From Silanimonas sp. (GTDB lineage Bacteria > Pseudomonadota > Gammaproteobacteria > Xanthomonadales > Xanthomonadaceae), in NCBI RefSeq assembly GCF_027531545.1, contig NZ_JAPZSC010000018.1:62001-126000 (forward strand): a stretch of DNA of 64,000 bases. Direction: 5' to 3'. The position numbers and the translations under genes were made by a program. This document shows, piece by piece, positions 33,187-40,225 of this stretch (position 1 is its first letter; each line of letters begins with the position of its first letter). The notes below the pieces were generated by a model. It worked only from the letters and a program-made list of their open reading frames with translations, searched no databases and was not told where the DNA came from.

Positions 33187-34886
33187 CGGAAATCCCGGAA
33201 ATCCGCGAGCGTGACGACACGATCGCATCGAGCCAACACGACCGGATCATGGCTGGCAATCAGCACCGCGACACGCGCCTCGCGGGCCAACGGCAGCAGT
33301 GCGTCGAGCAGGCGGTCACGCGTCGCGTCGTCCAGCGCCGCCGTCGGCTCATCGAGCAACCACAGGGGTGCGCCGGAGAGCCAAGCGCGCGCGACGCCGA
33401 GCCGCTGGGCCTGGCCGCCGGACACGCCCGTGCCGCCTTCGCCGATCGGCGTCTCCAGGCCTCTCGGCAGTTCCGAGGTCGGCGCCCCGAGGCCGACCGC
33501 CGTCAGCGCCTCGAGCAGCACCGCGTCGCCCACCGACGGGTCGCACGCGAGCTTCAGGTTGTCGCGAACCGTCCCGTGGAACAGGTGCACCCGCTGCGGC
33601 ACCCAAGCCCAGCGGGCGCAGCGCGCCACACGGCCGGCGTCGGGCGTCAGGAACCCTGCCGCCAACGCCAGCACCGTCGATTTCCCGCTACCGCTGGGGC
33701 CGGCAAGGCCCACCACGTCGCCAGACCGAAGACGAAGATCGAGGCCCGAGAGCACGGCACGCTTCGAACGCCCGTAGCCGTGGTGCACCGCCTCGAGCAC
33801 CAGAACCTCATCCTCTCCGGCGAGGGACTCCGGCCGCGCAGGCGCCGCCATCCCGCCACCTTCGTCGCCATCGAGGGCGGCAAGGGACGACGACGCGGCC
33901 AAGGCAGCGCTGCGCTCGTGGTAGGCCTGCGCCAACTGCCGCAGGGGAAGAAAGCCTTCAGGCGCGAGCATCAGCACGAAGAAGCCGGTCCACGCGTCGA
34001 GGCTCGCGGCGGGGCCGAAGGTGATCAAGCCGAGCAGCGCGAAGCCCACGTAGAGCGCGACGAGGCCAATCGCCAAGGCGCTGAACAGCTCGAGCGTGGA
34101 CGACGACAGGAAGGCGACGCGCAGCACCCGCATGACGAGACCGCGATGGGCCTGCGCAGCCTCCGCCACCGCCGCCGTGGATTCCTCCAAGGCGCCCACC
34201 CGGCGCAGCCACGGCAGCGTCTCCAGGCGCTGCAGGAGTTCGGCACCCAGCGCCGCGTCCTGCGATTGCTGGGCCTCCTGGACGGATTGCGTACCCATCC
34301 CGATCAGCACCATGAAGAGAGGAACGAGTGGGATGGCGACCAACAGCAGGAGGCCGGCGATCCAGTCCAGCGACAGGACGATCGCGACCACGGCCAGCGG
34401 GAGGACGCGCGCCCACTCGCGAGCGGGCAGATAGCGAGCGAAGTACCCGTGCAGCGCATCCACCTGGTCCAGATGACGCTGCGCCCACCAGGCCGCCGCC
34501 CCTTGGGCAGTCAGCGCAGCCGGCCCCTGTCGCGTCGCCGCGGCGAGCAGCCGGAAACGCAGCGCATGGCGCACCGCTGCCGAGAGGCCCTGACCGCCGT
34601 GATCCCGCGCAAGGCCGCCAATGAAGCGCAGGGCCACGCCAGCGACCAGACCGGCCCAGGCGAGCGCCGAGGGAAATGCCGAACCCGGTTGAAGCGCCGC
34701 CACGAGCACGCTTGCCAAGCTGCCATACAGCAGCACCACGCCGACCAAGGCGGCCAAGCCACCGGCACGGGCCAGCCACAGCCAGCGGCGATGCTCGCTG
34801 GGAAGCCGTGCGAGCCAGCGAGCCTCGGCCGCGGCGCGGGGATCCCCCGCCAGCGACTCGACGGCGGCCTCAGTGGTAGCCGACAC
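33183..34886 (-). CDS. cydD: CydD subunit of the CydDC thiol/heme ABC exporter
   Basis: 567 residues from GTG 34886, which lies inside the last 17 bases of cydB. Transmembrane half (about 30-310), then ATPase with Walker A GPSGSGKS, signature VSGGQAQR and Walker B LWLLDEPTAALD. It pairs with CydC. Export of reduced thiols keeps the periplasm reducing, and in a sulfide-oxidising cell also affects glutathione pools used by the persulfide dioxygenase. No nearer start with a ribosome site was found. Confidence 0.93.
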   Translation of the reverse strand: MSATTEAAVESLAGDPRAAAEARWLARLPSEHRRWLWLARAGGLAALVGVVLLYGSLASVLVAALQPGSAFPSALAWAGLVAGVALRFIGGLARDHGGQGLSAAVRHALRFRLLAAATRQGPAALTAQGAAAWWAQRHLDQVDALHGYFARYLPAREWARVLPLAVVAIVLSLDWIAGLLLLVAIPLVPLFMVLIGMGTQSVQEAQQSQDAALGAELLQRLETLPWLRRVGALEESTAAVAEAAQAHRGLVMRVLRVAFLSSSTLELFSALAIGLVALYVGFALLGLITFGPAASLDAWTGFFVLMLAPEGFLPLRQLAQAYHERSAALAASSSLAALDGDEGGGMAAPARPESLAGEDEVLVLEAVHHGYGRSKRAVLSGLDLRLRSGDVVGLAGPSGSGKSTVLALAAGFLTPDAGRVARCARWAWVPQRVHLFHGTVRDNLKLACDPSVGDAVLLEALTAVGLGAPTSELPRGLETPIGEGGTGVSGGQAQRLGVARAWLSGAPLWLLDEPTAALDDATRDRLLDALLPLAREARVAVLIASHDPVVLARCDRVVTLADFRDFR

Positions 34887-35868
34887 CCATCTTCACCTTG
34901 CCGCGGAACACGTAGTACGTCCACGCCGTATACATCAGCACGAACGGGATGACGAAGAGCACGCCGATGAGCAGGAACAGCTGGCTTTCGGGTGCGGACG
35001 CCGCGTCATGGAAGGTGTGGTTCGGCGGCACCACATAGGGCCACTTGCTGAAGAGCAGTCCGCCGTAGAACAGGCCGAACAGCACGATGGTGCCGATGAA
35101 CGGCAGCGCATCACTGCCGCGCGCCAGCGCTCGCCACACGAGCGCGGCAACCGCCACCGTTGCGGCAGGCAGCACCCACAGCCACGAGAGGTTGCCGAAC
35201 CAGCGGTCATGCACGTAGGCATCCATCTGCGGCGTCCACACGCTCACGACCACGAAGAAGCCCATGACCACGGCTAAAAGACGGACCGACCAGCGGCGCA
35301 TCCGCTGCTGCAGTTCGCCTTCGGTCTTGAGCACCAGCCAAGTGGCGCCGAGCAGCGCATAGCCGGCGACGAGGCCAAGGCCGGTCATCACCGTGAACGG
35401 CGTGAGCCAATCGAAGGCGCCACCGACGTAGCGCATGTTCTCGGTCTCGAAGCCTTGGATGTAGGACCCGACCACGGCGCCTTGGGCGAAGGTCGCCACC
35501 AGCGAGCCGCCGGTGAAGGCGAGGTTCCACATCGGCTTTCCCTTCGCCGAGGCCTTGAAGCGGAACTCGAAGGCGACACCGCGGAAGATCAACCCGGCCA
35601 GCAGCAGGAAAACGCCGATGTATAGCGCCGGAAGGAAGACGGCATAGACCAGCGGGAACGCGGCGAGCAGGCCGGCGCCGCCGAGGATCAACCAGGTTTC
35701 GTTTCCGTCCCAGACCGGCGCGACGGAGTTCATCATCACGTCGCGCTCGTCTTCGCTGGCGGCGAACGGGAAGAGCATGCCGACGCCGAGGTCGAAACCA
35801 TCGGCCAGCACGTACATCAGCAGGCCGAAGCCGATGATGGCGACCCAGAGATAGGTGAAGTCGAACAT
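34870..35868 (-). CDS. cydB: Cytochrome bd ubiquinol oxidase subunit II
   Basis: 332 residues with eight to nine hydrophobic segments. The start MFDFTYLWVAIIGFGLLMYV and the block DGFDLGVGMLFPF are diagnostic for CydB/CioB. The length is nearer the cyanide-insensitive CioB type than E. coli CydB (379). It forms the quinol oxidase with subunit I, reducing O2 to water without proton pumping. Cytochrome bd resists sulfide, which suits the adjacent sulfide-oxidation genes. Confidence 0.95.
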   Translation of the reverse strand: MFDFTYLWVAIIGFGLLMYVLADGFDLGVGMLFPFAASEDERDVMMNSVAPVWDGNETWLILGGAGLLAAFPLVYAVFLPALYIGVFLLLAGLIFRGVAFEFRFKASAKGKPMWNLAFTGGSLVATFAQGAVVGSYIQGFETENMRYVGGAFDWLTPFTVMTGLGLVAGYALLGATWLVLKTEGELQQRMRRWSVRLLAVVMGFFVVVSVWTPQMDAYVHDRWFGNLSWLWVLPAATVAVAALVWRALARGSDALPFIGTIVLFGLFYGGLLFSKWPYVVPPNHTFHDAASAPESQLFLLIGVLFVIPFVLMYTAWTYYVFRGKVKMGVGYH

Positions 35869-35886
35869 GGGATGTGCTCCGAGCGC

Positions 35887-37299
35887 TCAGTTCTGGAAGA
35901 AGGACGGCGTGGAGGACGGCGCCTCGTCGATTTCGACCGCGGAAAGCGGCCGCTTCGGCCGTCCATGGTCGTCGCCGTGGGCCGGCAGCTCGGTGATGCC
36001 GTGCTGAACGACCTTGCGCAGGTAGTGCAGCCCGGCCGTGAAGACCACGGCGTACACCGCGATGTAGCCGACCATCGTGAACAGCACCATCCAACCTTGC
36101 AGGCTCGGCGTCACTGCCTCGCTGGCCGTCATCACGCCGTAGATCAGGTAGGGCTGGCGACCGATCTCGGTGACGAACCAGCCGGCGAGCACGGCGATGA
36201 ACGGCGCCGGGATCATCCAGGTCAGAACGCGCAGGAAGCGCGGCGACGAGCGCAGCGTGCCGCGCCACACGTGCCAAGCACCGAGGAGTCCGACGAGGAT
36301 CATCAGCATCCCGATGCCCACCATCACGCGGAAGCTCCAGAACACGATCGCCACCGGCGGCCGCTCTTCGGGGGCGAAGTCTTTCAGTCCCTGCACCACG
36401 CCGTCAGCATCGTGCTTGAGGATGACGTTGGCCAGCTTCGGAATGCCGACCTCGAGGTGATTCTCCTCGGCCTGCTGATCGGGCAGCGCGAACAGCAGCA
36501 GCGGCACCTGGCCGCCGGTCTCCCAGTGGCCTTCCATTGCGGCGACCTTGGCCGGCTGGTGTTCGAGGGTGTTTAGACCGTGCATATCGCCGACGAACAT
36601 TTGCAGCGGGGCGATCACCGCCAGCAGCACGAGCGTCATCTTGAGCGCGCGCTCCGCCGACTCCACGGCATGGCCACGCAGCAGGTACAGCGCCGAGACA
36701 CCAGCCACCACGAAGCCCCCCGTCAGGAAGGACGCCAGCGCCATGTGCGCGAAGCGGTAGGGGAACGAGGGGTTGAAGATCGCCTCGGCCCAACTTGTCA
36801 CGTGGACCATGCCTTCGCGGAGTTCGAAGCCGGTCGGCGTCTGCATCCAGGAATTGGCCGACAGGATCCAGAAGGACGAAATGAACGTGCCGATCGCCAC
36901 CATGTAGGCGGACAGCAGGTGCAAGCCCTTCGGCACCTTGCCCCGACCGAACAGCAGCACGCCCAAGAACGCGGCCTCGAGGAAGAAGGCCGTGACCACC
37001 TCGTAGGCGAGGATGGGTCCGAGGAAGTTCGAAGCCGTGTAGGCGAAGTTGCTCCAGTTGGTGCCGAACTGGAAGGCCATCACCAGGCCCGAGACCACGC
37101 CCATCCCGAACACGACCGCGAAGACCTTGGTCCAGAACGCCGCGAGCCGCTCCCAATGCGGGCTACCGGTTTTCAGGGAGATCGTCTCCAACACCGCGAT
37201 GTAGCTTGCGAGGCCGATCGTGAAGACCGGGAAGATCGCGTGGAAGGAAACGACGAAGGCGAACTGCAGCCTGGAAAGGAAGACCGGATCGAGATCCAT
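35887..37299 (-). CDS. cydA: Cytochrome bd ubiquinol oxidase subunit I, short Q-loop type
   Basis: 470 residues from ATG 37299; the upstream in-frame region (to 37410) is Pro-rich and unlikely coding. Axial heme ligand His20 is in SFHAIFPVF, a second His in RFAHMALAS near 184, and GDMHGLNTLEHQPAKVAAME is the quinol-binding region with a short Q-loop as in CioA. It holds hemes b558, b595 and d in the inner membrane. First gene of cydABDC. Its 5' region is shared with the divergent rhodanese gene and holds overlapping BigR- and FNR-type sites. Confidence 0.95.
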   Translation of the reverse strand: MDLDPVFLSRLQFAFVVSFHAIFPVFTIGLASYIAVLETISLKTGSPHWERLAAFWTKVFAVVFGMGVVSGLVMAFQFGTNWSNFAYTASNFLGPILAYEVVTAFFLEAAFLGVLLFGRGKVPKGLHLLSAYMVAIGTFISSFWILSANSWMQTPTGFELREGMVHVTSWAEAIFNPSFPYRFAHMALASFLTGGFVVAGVSALYLLRGHAVESAERALKMTLVLLAVIAPLQMFVGDMHGLNTLEHQPAKVAAMEGHWETGGQVPLLLFALPDQQAEENHLEVGIPKLANVILKHDADGVVQGLKDFAPEERPPVAIVFWSFRVMVGIGMLMILVGLLGAWHVWRGTLRSSPRFLRVLTWMIPAPFIAVLAGWFVTEIGRQPYLIYGVMTASEAVTPSLQGWMVLFTMVGYIAVYAVVFTAGLHYLRKVVQHGITELPAHGDDHGRPKRPLSAVEIDEAPSSTPSFFQN

Positions 37300-37453
37300 G
37301 GTGCTGGCCTGCTGAGGGGCCGGCGGGCGCCGGCCGGGGTTGGACGGAATCGGAAGCGGCGAGGGCACCTTAAGGGAGACGCGCACCGGATTGAACCGGG
37401 GTGCGTCCAAGGGTCGCAGGGCCGTCGCTGGTCCGACGAACGACTTTATATCG

Positions 37454-37486
37454 GAATATTCTTATATTAGGATTGACTGAACTCAA
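37454..37486. promoter_or_regulatory. Overlapping BigR-like and FNR-like sites, cydA/rhodanese divergent region
   Basis: The 204-base gap between cydA and the rhodanese gene contains an AT-rich core. GAATATTC (37454-37461) is a palindrome; ATTAG-GATTGA-CTGAA (37466-37481) matches the TTAG-N6-CTAA core with one mismatch; TTGA-CTGAAC-TCAA (37473-37486) is an FNR-type box sharing those bases. TATATT (37463-37468) could be a -10 for the rhodanese gene, so both proteins would bind at its transcription start and act as repressors there. Nothing else is recognised in the rest of the gap. Confidence 0.55.
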
Positions 37487-37503
37487 AAGAGAAGAGGTGT
37501 TCG

Positions 37504-37875
37504 ATGCTCGCCATGATTCGCAGTCTGCTCGGCGGCCCCGCTACCTCGGCATCCGTCGAGGAGGCGGCCTCGTTGATGGCGTCCGGCGCGACCCTCGTGG
37601 ATGTCCGTGAACATTCCGAATGGCAGTCCGGACACGCGAAGGGGGCGATCCACATCCCGCTTGGCGACCTTCAAAGCGGCGGAGAGCGCGCCCTCGCTGC
37701 CAAGGGCGTGAACGCCGGCGCGAACGACACGCTCCTGCTCATCTGCCATAGCGGCATGCGCAGCGGTCTGGCCTGCCGGACTCTGGGCGACGACGCGTCG
37801 TTCAAGGCCATCAACGTGAAGGGCGGGATGATCGCTTGGCAACGCGCAGGCTTGCCGATGGGGGGTGGGCGATGA
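37504..37875 (+). CDS. Rhodanese (single domain, second copy)
   Basis: 123 residues. Active-site loop LLICHSGMRSGLA with Cys81; LVDVREHSEWQSGH and GGMIAWQRAGLP flank it. It is more hydrophobic at the N-terminus (MLAMIRSLLGG) but has no clear signal peptide. GAAGAGG provides the ribosome site. Its stop overlaps the start of the diheme cytochrome gene (ATGA), so a sulfurtransferase and an exported cytochrome are made together. Confidence 0.93.
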   Translation: MLAMIRSLLGGPATSASVEEAASLMASGATLVDVREHSEWQSGHAKGAIHIPLGDLQSGGERALAAKGVNAGANDTLLLICHSGMRSGLACRTLGDDASFKAINVKGGMIAWQRAGLPMGGGR

Positions 37876-38840
37876 GCCGCCACGGCGTTCGGGGCGCGAT
37901 CGCGCTGGCACTGGCGATGGCGCTGACTTCGGGAGCGGCCACGTCGCAGTCGCCTCCCGCACCGACGACGAACGACACGCGCGCTGCCGAAGCCGCGAAG
38001 GCGTTCTCCAGCGAACTGCGCCGCACGCTGGGCGCGGCCATGGCCGAAGGCGGACCGTCGGCCGGTGTCGAGGTCTGCCACGACGAAGCCCCACGCATCG
38101 CTGAGCGGGTCTCCGCGACCCACGGCGTTAGGTTGGGACGCGTGGGTGTGCGGTCACGCCAACCGGCGAACCGGCTGGAGGGATGGCAAAAGCAAACTCT
38201 GGACGCATGGCTGGCGTCGCCTCCGGAGGGCTCGCCCGCAAGTTGGGCGCCCGTGGCATCCGTGGATGCGGCCAGCGGTGGCTTCCACTGGGCGAAAGCG
38301 ATCGAGACCGAGGCGGTTTGCACCGTTTGCCACGGCCCCTCGGTCGAGGCCGGCCTCGCGGGCACCATTCGACGCCTCTATCCCGACGATCCCGCGACTG
38401 GCTTCGAAGCCGGCAGCTTGCGCGGGCTGATCTGGGTGGAGGTTCCTGCAGACAAGGCAGAAGTGTCGCGCCCGTCGGATGCACGCCAAGCCATCACCAT
38501 GACGCCCGCCCAGGCCGCGGCACTGCGTCGCCAGATGCGCAACCACCTCGAGCGCATCGAGGGCACGCTGTTGGCGCTGGGCCATGACGATGCGTCGTCC
38601 GCCGTCGCACTGCTTGCCGAGGGCGCGTCCGGTGGCGGGCACGCCGGGGCCGAGGACTTCCGATCCGCGTTGCCCGACGGCTGGCCGCGCTTCGCACGGC
38701 CCATGCACGTCGCCATGAGCCAAGCGTCGGAAGCTGCCGCCGCCAAGGATCTGCCGCGGACACTTCGACATGTCGGCGAGGCCATCAGCCAGTGCAATGC
38801 CTGCCATGCGACGTACCGCGTCGAGGCCCGGGAGCCCTGA
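37872..38840 (+). CDS. Periplasmic diheme cytochrome, DUF3365-like with a cytochrome c'-like C-terminus
   Basis: 322 residues with a signal peptide (about 1-25). The first heme motif CTVCH is at 150-154 in a DUF3365-like domain (a Tll0287-type heme sensor fold); the second, CNACH, is at 308-312, only 10 residues from the end, as in class II cytochromes c'. A helical, methionine-containing stretch (about 225-300) precedes it. The combination suggests a fusion of two heme modules. It could carry electrons from thiosulfate or polysulfide oxidation, or sense gas. Third-gene neighbour is a Crp/Fnr regulator starting 3 bases later. Confidence 0.85.
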   Translation: MSRHGVRGAIALALAMALTSGAATSQSPPAPTTNDTRAAEAAKAFSSELRRTLGAAMAEGGPSAGVEVCHDEAPRIAERVSATHGVRLGRVGVRSRQPANRLEGWQKQTLDAWLASPPEGSPASWAPVASVDAASGGFHWAKAIETEAVCTVCHGPSVEAGLAGTIRRLYPDDPATGFEAGSLRGLIWVEVPADKAEVSRPSDARQAITMTPAQAAALRRQMRNHLERIEGTLLALGHDDASSAVALLAEGASGGGHAGAEDFRSALPDGWPRFARPMHVAMSQASEAAAAKDLPRTLRHVGEAISQCNACHATYRVEAREP

Positions 38841-38843
38841 GCC

Positions 38844-39596
38844 GTGGTATCCCCGACATCGCCAGCCTTCGCCCTCCTGGCCCGACTGGGCGTCCTGCCG
38901 GCGCTCGCCGAACTGCCGCCCTCGCGGAGCACGCCGGTCCGACGCCTTGGGGTGGTTGGCCACTCGGGGATCACCATCGAGCGCCTGACACTACCGGGGC
39001 GCGCGGTGCTTTTTGACGTGGGCGACGCGGTCGACACCCTGCACATCGTGCTGCAAGGCGCGCTCAAGACGGTGGCTCGCGAAGAATCCGGCGACGAACG
39101 GATCACGTCGTTCGTCCGACGTGGCGAGGTCATCGGCTTCGAACACACCAAGGACGGCAGGCACGCCGCGGAAGCCGTCGCGCTCGAACCCAGCGTGGTC
39201 CTGGCCCTGCCGGTGGCCGGCCTCGAGGCGATGTCCATGGACGACCCGACGCTGCTGCGACTGTGGTGGCGTACCTGTGCCGAACCCATGGAGCGGCACG
39301 CGGCCCAGCTCGTCCTGCTGGCGCAGCGACTGGTGCACGAGCGCCTCGAACGCTTCCTGTGGTCCCTGGTCCCTGCGCCGACCGCGACGGCCAACGACGC
39401 ACCGCGCCTCCATCTGGCCATGGGCCGGGGCGAGATCGCCAGCTACCTCGGCATGACGAACGAGAGCGTCAGCCGGGCGTTCGCGAAGCTGGTCGATGAC
39501 GGGCGGATCCGCGTGCGTGGCCGGCATGTGGATCTGCTATTGGTACCGGAATCGCCGTCGCGACTTGCCGGGAGCCTCGCCGGTCGGCGAGCCTGA
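38844..39596 (+). CDS. Crp/Fnr-family regulator without an Fe-S cluster motif
   Basis: 250 residues from GTG 38844. A cyclic-nucleotide-like sensor fold (about 35-140), dimer helix and C-terminal HTH (about 192-216). The recognition helix TNESVSRAF has Glu207, Ser210 and Arg211, the E-xx-SR pattern by which FNR reads TTGAT half-sites. The FNR cysteine cluster is absent (only one cysteine, in WRTCAEP), so it cannot be an O2-labile FNR; a Dnr/FixK-like ligand or partner is possible. TTGA-N6-TCAA boxes stand before its own operon and before the copper receptor gene. Confidence 0.9.
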   Translation: MVSPTSPAFALLARLGVLPALAELPPSRSTPVRRLGVVGHSGITIERLTLPGRAVLFDVGDAVDTLHIVLQGALKTVAREESGDERITSFVRRGEVIGFEHTKDGRHAAEAVALEPSVVLALPVAGLEAMSMDDPTLLRLWWRTCAEPMERHAAQLVLLAQRLVHERLERFLWSLVPAPTATANDAPRLHLAMGRGEIASYLGMTNESVSRAFAKLVDDGRIRVRGRHVDLLLVPESPSRLAGSLAGRRA

Positions 39597-39622
39597 CGTC
39601 GATTCCTTTGGGGGACACACCG

Positions 39623-40078
39623 ATGCCTTGGCCACCGATCCTCCGCCAGCAGCGCTTCGGCTATGCGGGGATGGTCCTCTTCGGACTCGTGCTGGTCGGC
39701 TTCGGGATGCAACCCCTCCTGCGCGACGGCGTGCTCGAGGCCCATGGCGTGCAGACCTTGGCCACCGTCGTCGATGCCGGCTCGGTACCCTCGTCCGGGG
39801 GAAGCCGCGTCGGATTCATCCGCTACGCATTCACGGACGCGGAAGGAGCGGCCCACGACGGGTAAAGCAGCGGCTATTCGGGCACGGTCGGCGAGTCCGT
39901 CCTGGTCGAGTACGCGCCGTCCCTTCCCTTCGTCCATCGTCTGGTCGGCGAAGATCGCCGGCTCACGGCGGGATGGCGATCAGCCATCAGCGGGTTCGGT
40001 GCCCTTCTCGTCGTTGCCGGCATCCATGGCCTCACCGTGCCGCTACCGGAATCGGCGCCGAAGCAACCGAGGTGTTGA
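39623..40078 (+). pseudogene. DUF3592 membrane protein with an in-frame TAA
   Basis: The frame starts at ATG 39623 and reads a DUF3592-like protein: TM1 (about 12-32), a beta-rich loop, then TAA at 39863-39865 as codon 81. The same frame resumes at once with SSGYSGTVGESVLVEYAPS and a second TM (AISGFGALLVVAGIHGL) and stops at TGA 40076-40078. Both halves fit one gene of 151 codons broken by a single nonsense codon. It may be a recent pseudogene, a sequencing error (CAA or GAA to TAA), or, less likely, read-through. It lies at the end of the rhodanese-cytochrome-Crp unit. Confidence 0.8.
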
Positions 40079-40156
40079 CGGCCGTCGAACGGGACCACCT
40101 GTGGTCGTCAACGCGAGGCTGACCCCTGCGACACATCGTCGCAGTGCGCCTCCGAC

Positions 40157-40170
40157 TTGATTCGCCTCAA
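40157..40170. promoter_or_regulatory. FNR-type box upstream of the copper TonB receptor
   Basis: TTGAT-TCGC-CTCAA keeps the TTGA-N6-TCAA core and lies 55 bases before ATG 40226. It resembles the box at 37473-37486. The Crp/Fnr regulator encoded at 38844 has the matching recognition residues. The rest of the 147-base gap shows nothing I recognise. Confidence 0.6.
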
Positions 40171-40225
40171 GGCATGGCGTGGCGCAAGGCATGACCCTGC
40201 GCGCCTCGATCCACTGGACCCCGTC

